This document shows, one piece after another, positions 35,347 through 44,417 of a stretch of 64,000 nt of DNA. Origin of the DNA: Roseicella frigidaeris (GTDB taxonomy: Bacteria; Pseudomonadota; Alphaproteobacteria; Acetobacterales; Acetobacteraceae); the NCBI RefSeq assembly GCF_003258945.1, contig NZ_QLIX01000002.1, forward strand, positions 372,843-436,842. The letters are read 5' to 3'. Numbering within the stretch: the stretch's first letter is position 1; each line of letters starts with the position of its first letter. The notes beneath the pieces were generated by a model, which was not told the origin of the DNA, ran no database searches, and worked only from the letters and a program-made list of their open reading frames with translations. The position numbers and the translations under genes were made by a program.

Positions 35347-36560
35347 GCTGCGATTCTCCTCCCGGGCTGCGGCCGGCTCAGGCTTTCCACCAGCGCCCGC
35401 AGGCTGTGCAGATTATGCACGGGGCGGAACTCGTCCACATGCGGCAGCATCGCCCGGATCCCCTGGGATCTGGGCTGGAAGCCCTCGTAGCGCAACAGCG
35501 GGTTCAGCCAGACCAGGCGGCGGCAGGAGCGGCGCAGCCGGTCGGTCGCCTCGGCGAGCCCCTTGGCGCCGTCGCGATCCAGCCCATCCGTGATCAGCAG
35601 CACCACGGCGCCCTGGCCGAGCACGCGCCTCGCCCATTGCCGGTTGAACAGCTCGATCGCCTCGCCGATGCGCGTGCCGCCGGACCAGTCGGGCACGACA
35701 TGCGAGACCAGCTCGAAGGCCACCTCGGCGTCGCGGTGGCGGAGCTGCCGGGTGACATTGGTCAGGCGCGTGCCGAAGAGGAAGCTGTGCACCCGGTCGC
35801 GGTCATTGGTCACGGCATGCAGGAAATGCAGCAGGATCTGCGCGTAGCGGGCCATGCTGCCGGAGATGTCGCAGAGCGCGACCAGCGGCGGCGGCCGCGT
35901 GACCTTGCGGCGGCGGGCGAGGGTGAGGATCTCGCCGCCCTGGTGCAGGCTGGCGCGGATGGTGGCGCGGAGATCGACGCCCGGCCCTTCCGGGTCGGGC
36001 CGGAAGCGGCGCGTCGGGCGATCCTCGAGCGGCAGGACGAGCTTCTGGATCTCGCGCTTCGCCGCGGCGATCTCAGCCGCCGACATGGCCTCGAAATCCA
36101 TGCTCTGCAGGCGCTCGCGCTCGCTGACCGTCATCGCCACCTCGAGCGGCGGCCGCTCCTCCGGCTCGGGCGGCGGCTGCGGCGGCTGGCGCGGCGGGGT
36201 CATTGCCTCCGCGACCCGGCGGCTGGAGGGGGGGGGCTTCTGCCGCTCCTTGAACCCGTCCAGCAGGGCCATGGCGGCGGCGTTGCGGCCGGCCTCGGGG
36301 TCGCGCCAGAACAGCAGGAAGGCCTGGTCGAAGACGTCGAATTGCTCGTGCCGGCGGACCATCGCCGCCCGCAGCGCGGCATGCACCTGCCGGCGGTCGC
36401 CGATATCGACCAGGGTGAGCGCCTCGGCGGCGGCCAGGCTCTCGGCCGGGCCGACCGGCAGGCCGGCCCGCCGGAGCAGCCGGCCGAAGGCCAGCAGGTT
36501 GCCGGCGAGCGCCGTCCCCGAGGGCTTGATCAGCGCCGGCATGGCGGCGAACTCGCTCAT
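35343..36560 (-). CDS. CoxE-like von Willebrand A protein
   Basis: 405 residues. VALCDISGSMARYAQILL is a VWA MIDAS motif (DxSxS) and the C-terminal half (SGGTRIGEAIELFNRQWAR, LITDGLDRDGAKGL) matches the VWA_CoxE family. With the MoxR ATPase it forms a chaperone pair that works on the Mo/Cu or Mo site of CO-dehydrogenase-type enzymes. A proline-rich, acidic stretch separates the N-terminal helical part from the VWA domain. Confidence 0.9.
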   Translation of the reverse strand: MSEFAAMPALIKPSGTALAGNLLAFGRLLRRAGLPVGPAESLAAAEALTLVDIGDRRQVHAALRAAMVRRHEQFDVFDQAFLLFWRDPEAGRNAAAMALLDGFKERQKPPPSSRRVAEAMTPPRQPPQPPPEPEERPPLEVAMTVSERERLQSMDFEAMSAAEIAAAKREIQKLVLPLEDRPTRRFRPDPEGPGVDLRATIRASLHQGGEILTLARRRKVTRPPPLVALCDISGSMARYAQILLHFLHAVTNDRDRVHSFLFGTRLTNVTRQLRHRDAEVAFELVSHVVPDWSGGTRIGEAIELFNRQWARRVLGQGAVVLLITDGLDRDGAKGLAEATDRLRRSCRRLVWLNPLLRYEGFQPRSQGIRAMLPHVDEFRPVHNLHSLRALVESLSRPQPGRRIAA

Positions 36561-36662
36561 CCCTCGGAACCTCCGATCATGCGGGCGCCGTCGCGGCGGG
36601 GCCGGACATGGCGCCGGGGGCAGTCGGGGCGGCGGTCGGGGCGCCGGCCGCGTCCCGACCGC

Positions 36663-37628
36663 TCAGGCCGCCGCCTGCTTCGCCTCGGCCACCAGCCGGG
36701 CGGCCTCGGCGCCGCGCAGCTTGGCGATGTCGTCCTGATATTTCAGCAGCACGCCGAGGGTTTCGTCCACCACCGCCGGCTCCAGCTCGCGCGCATCCAG
36801 CGCCGCCAGGGCCGCTGCCCAGTCGATGGTCTCGGCGACGCCGGGCAACTTGAAGTAGTCGCCGCCGCGCAGCCGTTGCACGAAGGCGACGACCTGGGCC
36901 GAGAGCCGCTCCGGCACGCCGGGCGCGCGGATGCGGAGGATGGCACGCTCGCGCGCCGCATCCGGATAGTCCACCCATTGATAGAGGCAGCGCCGGCGGA
37001 TGGCGTCATGCACCTCGCGCGTGCGGTTGGAGGTGATGATGACGATGGGCGGGATCTCGGCCCGGATCGTCCCGAGCTCGGGCACGCTGAGCTGGAAATC
37101 GGCCAGGATCTCGAGCAGGAAGGCCTCGAAGGGCTCGTCGGCGCGGTCGAGCTCGTCGATCAGCAGCACCGCAGGGCCGCCCTCGGGGGAGAGGGCCTGG
37201 AGCAGGGGCCGCTCCTGCAGGAATTCCCGCGCATAGATGCCGCGCTCCAGCGCCGCCCGGTCGGCGGCCTGGCCGCTCGCCTCGGCGAGGCGGATCGCCA
37301 TCAGCTGGCGGGCGTGGTTCCACTCATAGGCCGCGGCCGAGAGGTCGAGCCCGTCATAGCATTGCAGCCGGACCAGCCGCCGCGGCAGCTCGCGCGCCAG
37401 CACCTTGGCGATCTCGGTCTTGCCGGTGCCGGGCTCGCCCTCGAGGAAGAGCGGCCGGCGCATCCGGAGCGAGAGATGCACCGTCGTCGCCAACCCTCTG
37501 TCGGCGACATAGCCGCCGCCGGCGAGCAGCGCCTGCGTCGCCTCGACGCTCGCCGGCAAATCCGGGGCGCCGGTGGGGGGCAGGGCCGCCGCAGCCTCCC
37601 CAGGGCCGGTCCCGAGGGGATCGCTCAC
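36663..37628 (-). CDS. MoxR/CoxD-like AAA+ ATPase
   Basis: 321 residues. FLEGEPGTGKTEIAKVLA is Walker A, AVLLIDELDRADEPFEAFLLEIL Walker B and ITSNRTREVHDAIRRRCLYQWVDYPD the sensor/arginine-finger region of MoxR AAA+ proteins. In cox gene clusters CoxD performs ATP-driven maturation of the molybdenum enzyme with the VWA protein CoxE encoded next door. Overlaps the coxG-like gene by four bases. Confidence 0.92.
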   Translation of the reverse strand: MSDPLGTGPGEAAAALPPTGAPDLPASVEATQALLAGGGYVADRGLATTVHLSLRMRRPLFLEGEPGTGKTEIAKVLARELPRRLVRLQCYDGLDLSAAAYEWNHARQLMAIRLAEASGQAADRAALERGIYAREFLQERPLLQALSPEGGPAVLLIDELDRADEPFEAFLLEILADFQLSVPELGTIRAEIPPIVIITSNRTREVHDAIRRRCLYQWVDYPDAARERAILRIRAPGVPERLSAQVVAFVQRLRGGDYFKLPGVAETIDWAAALAALDARELEPAVVDETLGVLLKYQDDIAKLRGAEAARLVAEAKQAAA

Positions 37629-38485
37629 AGGAACATCAGCGCCAGGATGATGAGCATCAGGACGCAGCCGATCCAGAATTGCAGCGGCAGGCCGAAGGGC
37701 TCGATCTCGAGCAGCAGCCGCAGCGGCTTGATGGCATCGGTGTCCACCGGGCGCGGGTTCGGCCGGTAGACCGGCTTGCCGCCGCCGGCGCTCGGCCCCT
37801 CGGCGCCATGCTGGGTGAGCGGGCCCGCGGCGTCGAGGTCGCGCAGATACTCGGTGTCGGTGTTGGCGGCCGGGGCGCCATGGGCGGCGGCGCCGACGCG
37901 GCGGTCTGTCGCGGCCCGGTTGCCGGGGCTGGTGGTCGCGGCCGCGGCGGCCGCGTTGCTGGCCGCCTCGGGCGCCGCGCCGGCGCCGGCCGCCATGGCG
38001 GCCGCCGGTTGCGCCGCGGCCAGGGCCGGCTCGGCGGCCGGCTCGGGCGTCAGCCGGGCGGCGAAGCGGTCGAAGAACTGGTCGGCCATCTGCTTCGCGG
38101 TGCTGTCGATCAGCCGTGCGCCGAGCTGCGCCATCTTGCCGCCGACCTGCGCCTTGACGTTGTACTTCAGGAGCGTCTCGGCCGGGCCCAGCTCCTCCAG
38201 CGCGACATCGGCGCCGCCCTTGGCGAAGCCCATGGCGCCGCCATTGCCCTCGCCGCTGATGGTGTAGCTGGCGGGCGGGTTGATGTTCTCGAGCTTCACC
38301 TTGCCGCCGAACTTCGCCGACATCGGGCCCAGCTTGACGCCGACGCGGGCCTGGAACTGGTCATCGGCGGTCCGCTCGACGGACTCGCAGCCCGGAATGG
38401 AGGCACGGAGCGCCTCCGGATCGTTCAGCGCTTCCCAGACTTGCTGCCGCGGCGCGGGGATGCGCCGCTCGCCGGTCATTTCCAT
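37625..38485 (-). CDS. CoxG-like SRPBCC protein with C-terminal membrane anchor
   Basis: 286 residues. The N-terminal 150 (PAPRQQVWEALNDPEALRASIPGCESVERT, KVKLENINPPASYTISGEG) are the CoxG/SRPBCC family domain. A low-complexity alanine-rich linker follows and one C-terminal membrane span (FWIGCVLMLIILALMFL) anchors it. CoxG recruits CO dehydrogenase to the membrane in known systems. First gene of the maturation operon; a 295-base gap with the divergent lyase gene lies upstream. Confidence 0.88.
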   Translation of the reverse strand: MEMTGERRIPAPRQQVWEALNDPEALRASIPGCESVERTADDQFQARVGVKLGPMSAKFGGKVKLENINPPASYTISGEGNGGAMGFAKGGADVALEELGPAETLLKYNVKAQVGGKMAQLGARLIDSTAKQMADQFFDRFAARLTPEPAAEPALAAAQPAAAMAAGAGAAPEAASNAAAAAATTSPGNRAATDRRVGAAAHGAPAANTDTEYLRDLDAAGPLTQHGAEGPSAGGGKPVYRPNPRPVDTDAIKPLRLLLEIEPFGLPLQFWIGCVLMLIILALMFL

Positions 38486-38780
38486 GCTCTGCTCCCGCGT
38501 TTGGCCCGGACCTTAGGCGCCGGTCCGCGGGAGGGAAACCCCTGGGGCGGGGCCTCGGTTCGCCGGCCGCATCGACCGCGCCGCAGCGGCCCCGGCCGCC
38601 CCGGCCAGGGCGGCCGGATGGACCTGCGCCGAGGGGGGTGGGCACCCGGGATGGGCGCTTGGGCCGGGCGCCCGGGGCGGGGCCCGCGATCCACCCCGGC
38701 TATTGCCAGCTTCCGACCTCCGGAATTGACAGCACCGGGCTCTGGTCCCCTTCTCCCGGAACGCCAGCAGGAGATCCGCC
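38486..38780. promoter_or_regulatory. Divergent control region, coxG-like operon versus lyase gene
   Basis: 295 bases between two divergent starts, with no gene. TTGACA (38726-38731) is a good -35 match for the rightward lyase gene but no clear -10 follows at 17 bases. GGAG (38770) precedes ATG 38781. The leftward promoter is not discernible. Confidence 0.4.
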
Positions 38781-39704
38781 ATGCCCTATGTGATCGGTGC
38801 CGATGTCCCGGACGAGCCGGCCGGACTGCGCTTCCGCCGCCTGCTCGAGCGGCCGGAGATCCTGCAGATGCCAGGCGCCCATTTCGGCATGGCGGCGCTG
38901 CTGGCGAAGAAGGCCGGCTTCGAGGCGCTCTACCTCTCCGGCGCCGCCATGACCGCGACCATGGGGCTGCCGGATCTCGGCATGATCACGGTGGACGAGG
39001 TCTGCTTCTGGATCCGCCAGGTCAACCGCGCCGCCGGCCTGCCGATGCTGGTCGATGGCGATACCGGCTATGGCGAGGCGCTGAACGTCATGCACATGGT
39101 GCGCGCCTTCGAAGAGGCGGGCGCCGGCGCCGTGCATCTCGAGGACCAGCTCCTGCCGAAGAAATGCGGCCATCTGAACGACAAGAAGCTGGCCGATGCG
39201 CATGACATGGCGGCCAAGGTCGCCGCCGCCCGCAAGGCCCGCAAGCACCTCTACATCATCGCCCGCACCGATGCGGCGGCGAGCGAGGGGATGGATGGCG
39301 CGGTGGCGCGCGCCAGGCTCTACCTCGAGGCGGGGGCGGACGCGATCTTCCCCGAGGCGCTGAACACCCGCGAGATGTTCACCGAATTCGCCCGCCGCAT
39401 GCCCGGCGTGACGCTGCTGGCGAACATGACCGAGTTCGGCCGCACGCCCTTCTTCACCGCCGCCGAGTTCCAGGCGATGGGCTATGCCATGGTGATCTGG
39501 CCGGTCTCGCATCTCCGGGTGGCGGCCAAGGCCATCGAGGAGCTCTATGCCTCGATCCGCGCCAATGGTGGCACGCATAAGATGGTCGAGCGCATGCAGA
39601 CCCGGGCCGAGCTCTACGCCACCATCGGCTACCACGATTACGAGTCGCTGGATGCGACGCTGGTCAAGACCGTGATCCCGACCGGGATGCCGCAGCGGGG
39701 CTGA
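38781..39704 (+). CDS. Methylisocitrate lyase-like enzyme (ICL/PEP mutase family)
   Basis: 307 residues, start ATG 38781. VDGDTGYGEALNV gives the metal-binding aspartates and LLPKKCGHLNDKKL the KKCGH catalytic-cysteine loop, so it is a real C-C lyase rather than a mutase or decarboxylase. Length and motifs fit 2-methylisocitrate lyase (PrpB) or a dimethylmalate-lyase relative. No PrpC or PrpD neighbours are present, so its substrate is open. Confidence 0.82.
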   Translation: MPYVIGADVPDEPAGLRFRRLLERPEILQMPGAHFGMAALLAKKAGFEALYLSGAAMTATMGLPDLGMITVDEVCFWIRQVNRAAGLPMLVDGDTGYGEALNVMHMVRAFEEAGAGAVHLEDQLLPKKCGHLNDKKLADAHDMAAKVAAARKARKHLYIIARTDAAASEGMDGAVARARLYLEAGADAIFPEALNTREMFTEFARRMPGVTLLANMTEFGRTPFFTAAEFQAMGYAMVIWPVSHLRVAAKAIEELYASIRANGGTHKMVERMQTRAELYATIGYHDYESLDATLVKTVIPTGMPQRG

Positions 39705-39715
39705 TCTCCTCCCCC

Positions 39716-39780
39716 GGGCAGCCGTCCCCGGCTGCCCCCTGGCGCGGGAGGGCTGCCCCGGCTGGCCGGCCAGGGCAGCC
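39716..39780 (+). terminator. Tandem GC hairpins between convergent genes
   Basis: GGGCAGCCG (39716-39724) pairs with CGGCTGCCC (39729-39737) around 4 bases, and GGCTGCCC (39751-39758) pairs with GGGCAGCC (39773-39780). Both use the same GGGCAGCC word. Probably ends transcription of both the lyase gene and the DUF3597 gene. Confidence 0.55.
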
Positions 39781-39788
39781 CCGACGCA

Positions 39789-40202
39789 TCAGCGGCGCAG
39801 CTCTTCCGGCACCTTGCCGCCGTTCTGCGCCAGCTTCTGCATGACCTGGCGGTGCAGCCAGATGTTCATGGCCGCGGAATCCGAGGTGCTGCCGTCGTAA
39901 TGCAGCTCCTGCGCAAGCTCCTTCCGGGCCTCGAGGCTGCTGTCGAGGCCGAGCAGCTTCATCAGGTCGACGATGGAGTGCTTCCAGTCGAGCTTCTGCG
40001 GCGCCTTCGCCGCCAGCCCGTCGAGCAGCGCCGCGACATCGACATCGCTGATCGAGGGCGTCTGGCCGGAGGCGCCGGCCGCACCGTCCGGGGCGCCCGG
40101 CGTGGCCGGGGCGGCGCCGGACGGGGATGCGCCGCTGCCGGGCTGCGCGGCCGCCTGGCTGTGGCCGAAGATCTTCGACAAGATGTTTCCGAAAACGCTC
40201 AT
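39789..40202 (-). CDS. DUF3597-domain protein
   Basis: 137 residues from ATG 40202. MSVFGNILSKIFGH is followed by an alanine/glycine/proline linker (20-50) and then the conserved KLDWKHSIVDLMKLLGLDSSLEARKELAQELHYDGS block of DUF3597. Function unknown; common in Alphaproteobacteria. Monocistronic, with a 175-base gap upstream holding nothing I recognise. Confidence 0.85.
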   Translation of the reverse strand: MSVFGNILSKIFGHSQAAAQPGSGASPSGAAPATPGAPDGAAGASGQTPSISDVDVAALLDGLAAKAPQKLDWKHSIVDLMKLLGLDSSLEARKELAQELHYDGSTSDSAAMNIWLHRQVMQKLAQNGGKVPEELRR

Positions 40203-40377
40203 GCTTCATCCTCCAGACGGTCATGTCGGACGGAAACTCTAACGAAGCTTGCCTAGCGCGGTTTGCCTCGGCACCTGGATCACCGGAGCGTCATCGGAAT
40301 GGGGGCTGCCCGCGGCGGGCCTGAATCCGCCGGCCGCGCCGCCGGCGGCCGATGGCGGGGGCACCGCCCCGACCGGG

Positions 40378-41121
40378 TCACGGCATGTAGCTGCCGCCAT
40401 TGATGTGCCAGACCTGCCCGGTGACCCAGGCCGCCTTCCCGGACGCCAGATAGACGGCGAGATCGGCGATCTCGTCCGGCCGGCCGAGCCGGCCGAGCGG
40501 CAGCGCCCGGCCCATCGCCTGCAGCTCCTCCTCGGTATTGCCGTAGCGGGGCTGTGCCGTGTCCGTGGTGCCGGGGGCGATGGCGTTCACCCGGATGCCG
40601 TGCGGCGCCAGCGCCAGGGCCATGGAGCGGGTTATGCCAACCACGCCGTTCTTGGTGGCGCTGTAATGCACGCCGACCGGCGTGCCGCGCACCGCCTGGG
40701 ACGAGAGGTTGATGATTGATCCGCCATGCCCGGCCGCCAGCATCGCCCGCGCCGCGGCCTGGGCGGCGAAGGCGCTGCCCTTCAGGTTGACGGCGAGCAC
40801 GCGGTCCCACTCCGCCTCGGTCATCTCGAGGAAGGGAACGCGCGGGAAGATGCCGGCATTGTTCACCAGCACGTCGAGCCGGCCGAGCGCGCCGACCGCC
40901 GCCTCGACGATGCGGCCGCATTCGGCGACATGGCCGACATCGCCCTGGACCAGCGCGGCGCGGCGGCCGGCGGCGTGCACCTCCGCCGCCACCGCCGCGG
41001 CGGCGGCCTCGTCATCCAGCCAGTTCAGCGCCACGTCATAGCCCGCCGCCGCGAAGGCGAGGGCGCAGCATCGCCCGATGCCCTGCTGCGCGCCGGTCAC
41101 CAGCACCACCTGCGCCGTCAT
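40378..41121 (-). CDS. Short-chain dehydrogenase/reductase (3-ketoacyl reductase-like)
   Basis: 247 residues. VTGAQQGIGRCCALAFA is the TGxxxGxG cofactor loop, NNAGIF the structural NNAG motif, S-Y-K catalytic set given by INLSSQAVRG, VHYSATKNG. C-terminal PGTTDTAQPRYG, and ends WHINGGSYMP as in FabG-type SDRs. Catabolic dehydrogenase (alcohol or sugar) is as likely as fatty-acid reductase. Start ATG 41121. Confidence 0.87.
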   Translation of the reverse strand: MTAQVVLVTGAQQGIGRCCALAFAAAGYDVALNWLDDEAAAAAVAAEVHAAGRRAALVQGDVGHVAECGRIVEAAVGALGRLDVLVNNAGIFPRVPFLEMTEAEWDRVLAVNLKGSAFAAQAAARAMLAAGHGGSIINLSSQAVRGTPVGVHYSATKNGVVGITRSMALALAPHGIRVNAIAPGTTDTAQPRYGNTEEELQAMGRALPLGRLGRPDEIADLAVYLASGKAAWVTGQVWHINGGSYMP

Positions 41122-41170
41122 GCTCCATCTCCCCTTGGCTTGCTGCAGTGCAGTATGCGGCGGGCCGGCC

Positions 41171-41209
41171 GGTGATGTCAGCGGGTGATGTCAGCGGGTG
41201 ATGTCAGCG
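41171..41209 (-). repeat. Three 13-base tandem repeats covering a stop codon
   Basis: GGGTGATGTCAGC occurs three times in direct tandem (first copy missing one G). Each unit contains TCA, that is TGA on the minus strand, at 41178, 41191 and 41204; because the period is 13, the three TGAs fall in three different frames. The TGA at 41204-41206 is the stop of the receptor gene. Confidence 0.8.
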
Positions 41210-42181
41210 GGCGATGAGGGGGCGATAGCGCTCCAGCATCTGGCCGCCATCCGGGCCGGCGCGCTGCAGCCATTCCCCGGTCTGCTTCGCGCCGATCTCG
41301 CGCAGCGCGGCCTGCATCGCCGGCGGCGCGGCCACGACCTGCATGCCCTGGCTGCGCAACCGGTCGAGCATCGCGCCCTCCGCCTCCCGGCTCATCTCCG
41401 CGCCGCGCGCCGCGGCCCGCGCCGCGGCATCGAGCACTGCCTTGCGCAGCGCGGGGTCGAGGGCGGCCAGCGCCCGGCTGTTGGCGAAGACGGCGTTGCG
41501 CGGCCGCATCCCGCCGACATCGGTGAAATGCCCGGCGAAGTCCCAGGCGCTGGCATCGACGCCGGTCTGGGCCGAGGTGAAGAGGACGTTGACCAGGTTG
41601 GTGGCGAAGGCCTGCGGGATGTCCGGCACCTGCACCGTCACGGGCTGCGCGCCGAGCAGCTCGGCGAAGCGGAAGGTCAGGGTGTTGAAGGCTCGCAGCC
41701 GCGTGCCCCGCAGCTGCTCGAGCCCGGTTAGCGGCGCCCGGGTGTAGAATCCCTGGCTGTTCCAATGGACCATGTAGAGCAGGGTCAGCCCTTGGCGCTC
41801 GAGGCGGGCCCGGATGAAGGGCTCCGTCGCCTCGTGCAGCGCGACCGCGGCGGGCCAAGTGTCGGCCAGGAAGGGCACGCTGTCGACCTCGAAGAAGGGG
41901 TCATCGTTGCCATAGGCCGAAAGCAGGATCTCGCCGAGCTGCACCTGGCCGGTCTGCACGCCGCGCTTGATCTGCGCCATGGGCAGCAGCGAGCCGTTGT
42001 GGTGGCCCTGGACCACCAGGGCGCCGCCACTGGCCTCGGCGATGTCCTGCAGGAAGGCGCGCAGGTTGCGGGTGTGGAAATTTGCCTCGGCATAGGGGGA
42101 GGCGGCCACCCAGCGCGTCTGCGCGGCGGTGGGCAGGGCGAGGCAGGCGGCCAGCAGGGCCGCCAGGGCGAGGCGGATCAC
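41204..42181 (-). CDS. TRAP transporter receptor DctP, orphan
   Basis: 325 residues from GTG 42181 (VIRLALAALLAACLALPTAAQ signal). ASPYAEANFHTRNLRAFLQDI, QVQLGEILLSAYGNDDPFF and LRGTRLRAFN (with the conserved arginine that pairs with the substrate carboxylate) match the DctP family. No small or large TRAP membrane subunit (DctQ, DctM) is in the window, so it must use a distant permease or is a stand-alone carboxylate receptor. Divergent from the catabolic block at 42301. Confidence 0.85.
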   Translation of the reverse strand: MIRLALAALLAACLALPTAAQTRWVAASPYAEANFHTRNLRAFLQDIAEASGGALVVQGHHNGSLLPMAQIKRGVQTGQVQLGEILLSAYGNDDPFFEVDSVPFLADTWPAAVALHEATEPFIRARLERQGLTLLYMVHWNSQGFYTRAPLTGLEQLRGTRLRAFNTLTFRFAELLGAQPVTVQVPDIPQAFATNLVNVLFTSAQTGVDASAWDFAGHFTDVGGMRPRNAVFANSRALAALDPALRKAVLDAAARAAARGAEMSREAEGAMLDRLRSQGMQVVAAPPAMQAALREIGAKQTGEWLQRAGPDGGQMLERYRPLIAR

Positions 42182-42300
42182 GACGTGCGCTCCCGGAAGG
42201 TTCGTTCCGATCAGTTTCGCTGGCCCCGCCCTGTGCCGCAAGCCCTGGACCAGGCTGCCCAGCGGTGTAGCCTGCCGGCCATGCGCCCCGGCCCATTCGA

Positions 42301-43068
42301 ATGACCACGCTTCCCGAGACGCCGAGCTTCCGCCTCGACGGGCGCCGTGCCCTGGTCACCGGGGCAGGGCGGGGGATCGGCCTCGCCGCCGCGGCGGCGC
42401 TGGCCGGAGCCGGCGCGGCGGTGACGCTCGCCGCCCGCACCGCGGCCGAGATCGAGGCCGCGGCCGAGGCCATCCGCGCCGCCGGCGGCGAGGCGGATGC
42501 GTTGGTGCTGGATGTGGCCGATCTGCCGGCGCTGCAGGCGGCCATCGCCGCCCGGCCGGCCTTCCATGCCTTCGTGAACAATGCCGGCACCAACCGCCCG
42601 GCGCGCTTCGACCAGGTGACGGTGGAGGATTTCGACGCCGTCGTGGCGCTCAACCTGCGCGGCTGCTTCTTCGCCGCGCAGGCCGTGACGCAGCGGATGA
42701 TGGCGGAGGGGGTGCGGGGCTCCATCATCAACATCTCCTCGCAGATGGGGCATGTCGGCGGCCCGAATCGCGGCGTCTATTGCGCCAGCAAATGGGCGAT
42801 GGAGGGCTGGACCAAGTCGATGGCGATCGACCTCGCCCCCTTCGGCATCCGCGCCAACACCATCGGGCCCACCTTCGTCGAGACGCCGCTGACCAAGCCC
42901 TTCTTCGAGAAGCCGGAGTTCCGGGACTGGGTGCTGTCGAAGATCAAGCTCGGGCGGCTCGGCCAGGTGCAGGACCTGATGGGCGCGGTCGTCTTCCTCG
43001 CCTCCGATGCCTCGGCGCTGATGACCGGCTCGGCCATGCTGGTCGATGGCGGCTGGACGGCGGAATAG
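42301..43068 (+). CDS. Short-chain dehydrogenase/reductase
   Basis: 255 residues. ALVTGAGRGIGLAAAAALA (cofactor loop), NNAGTNRPARF, SSQMGHVGGPNRGVYCASKWAMEGW (Y and K of the catalytic set) and a closing AMLVDGGWTAE are standard. Start ATG 42301, 119 bases from the divergent TRAP receptor. It opens the co-directional catabolic block; a likely step is oxidation of a secondary alcohol or reduction of a ketone in that pathway. Confidence 0.88.
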   Translation: MTTLPETPSFRLDGRRALVTGAGRGIGLAAAAALAGAGAAVTLAARTAAEIEAAAEAIRAAGGEADALVLDVADLPALQAAIAARPAFHAFVNNAGTNRPARFDQVTVEDFDAVVALNLRGCFFAAQAVTQRMMAEGVRGSIINISSQMGHVGGPNRGVYCASKWAMEGWTKSMAIDLAPFGIRANTIGPTFVETPLTKPFFEKPEFRDWVLSKIKLGRLGQVQDLMGAVVFLASDASALMTGSAMLVDGGWTAE

Positions 43069-43103
43069 GCGGTGCCCCGACGCAATCTTGAGGAGGAAGG
43101 CGC

Positions 43104-44417
43104 ATGGCGCGCTGGCTGAAGACGAGCATCTCCGCCGCCGACAAGGCGGAGGCCGATGCCAAGGTGCGGGCGGTGGTCGAGGGGCTGCTGGCCGATATCG
43201 CCGCGCGCGGCGACGCCGCGGTGCGCGAGATGTCGGTGAAGTTCGACAGATGGGACCGCGCCGACTACCGGCTGACGGATGCCGAGATCAAGGACTGCCT
43301 CGGCCAGCTCCGCGGCCAGGATCTCGAGGATATCCGCTTCGCCCAGGAGCAGGTGCGGAATTTCGCGCAGCACCAGAAGGCGGCGCTGCAGGACATTGAG
43401 GTCGAGACCCTGCCTGGCGTGGTGCTCGGCCATAAGAACATCCCGGTCAACTCGGTCGGCTGCTACGTGCCGGGCGGCAAGTACCCGCTGCTCGCCTCGG
43501 CGCATATGTCGGTGGTGACGGCCAAGGTCGCCGGCGTGCCGCGCATCGTCACCTGCGCCCCGCCCTTCGAGGGTCGGCCGGCGCCGGCGATCGTCGCGGC
43601 GCAGCACCTGGCGGGGGCGGATGTCATCTATTGCCTCGGCGGCGTGCAGGCGGTGGGCGCCATGGCGCTGGGCACGGAGAGCATCACGCCGGTCGACATG
43701 CTGGTCGGGCCAGGCAACGCCTTCGTCGCCGAGGCCAAGCGGCAGCTCTATGGCCGGGTCGGCATCGACCTCTTCGCCGGCCCGACCGAGACGCTGGTGA
43801 TCGCCGACGAGACGGTGGATGGCGAGATCTGCGCCACCGACCTGCTCGGCCAGGCGGAGCATGGGCCGACGAGCCCCGCCATCCTGCTGACCGATTCCGA
43901 GAAACTCGCCCGCGAGACCATGGCGGAGATCGAGCGGCTGCTCGGCATCCTGCCGACGGCCGCCATCGCGCGGCAGTCCTGGCGCGACTACGGCGAGGTC
44001 ATCCTCTGCGACGGACCGGAGGAGATGCTGCGGGAGGCGGACCGCATCGCCTCCGAGCATGTGCAGGTGATGACGCGGGACGACGACTACTTCCTGCAGC
44101 ACATGACCAATTACGGCGCGCTCTTCCTCGGGCCGCGGACCAATGTCGCCTATGGCGACAAGGTCATCGGCACCAACCACACGCTGCCGACGCAGAAGGC
44201 GGCGCGCTACACGGGCGGGCTCTGGGTCGGGAAATTCCTCAAGACCGTGACCTATCAGCGGGTGCTGACCGACCAGGCCAGCGCCATGATCGGCGAGGCC
44301 TGCTCGCGGCTCTGCATGTTGGAGGGCTTCGCCGGCCATGCCGAGCAGGCCAATATCCGGGTGCGCCGCTATGGCGGCCGCAACATCCCCTATGCGACGG
44401 CCGCGGAGAAGGCGTGA
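43104..44417 (+). CDS. Histidinol-dehydrogenase-like catabolic oxidoreductase
   Basis: 437 residues. Zn and catalytic residues of HisD are conserved: QAEHGP (Q, H), SEHVQVM (E, H), [13 protein letters not shown] (D), EGFAGHAEQ (H). The protein lacks histidine-biosynthesis neighbours, and blocks such as [19 protein letters not shown] and [18 protein letters not shown] match the HpsN-like group that oxidises an alcohol to a carboxylate with 2 NAD, such as 2,3-dihydroxypropanesulfonate. Substrate here unknown; start ATG 43104. Confidence 0.88.
   Translation: MARWLKTSISAADKAEADAKVRAVVEGLLADIAARGDAAVREMSVKFDRWDRADYRLTDAEIKDCLGQLRGQDLEDIRFAQEQVRNFAQHQKAALQDIEVETLPGVVLGHKNIPVNSVGCYVPGGKYPLLASAHMSVVTAKVAGVPRIVTCAPPFEGRPAPAIVAAQHLAGADVIYCLGGVQAVGAMALGTESITPVDMLVGPGNAFVAEAKRQLYGRVGIDLFAGPTETLVIADETVDGEICATDLLGQAEHGPTSPAILLTDSEKLARETMAEIERLLGILPTAAIARQSWRDYGEVILCDGPEEMLREADRIASEHVQVMTRDDDYFLQHMTNYGALFLGPRTNVAYGDKVIGTNHTLPTQKAARYTGGLWVGKFLKTVTYQRVLTDQASAMIGEACSRLCMLEGFAGHAEQANIRVRRYGGRNIPYATAAEKA

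Noticed and set aside
41171-41209. CRISPR-like array
   Set aside because: Only three units of 13 bases with no spacers, inside the end of a gene. It is a simple tandem repeat.
43104-44417. Histidine biosynthesis hisD
   Set aside because: Zinc and catalytic residues match HisD, but no other his genes are nearby and the context is catabolic; the sequence looks more like the HpsN-type alcohol dehydrogenases.
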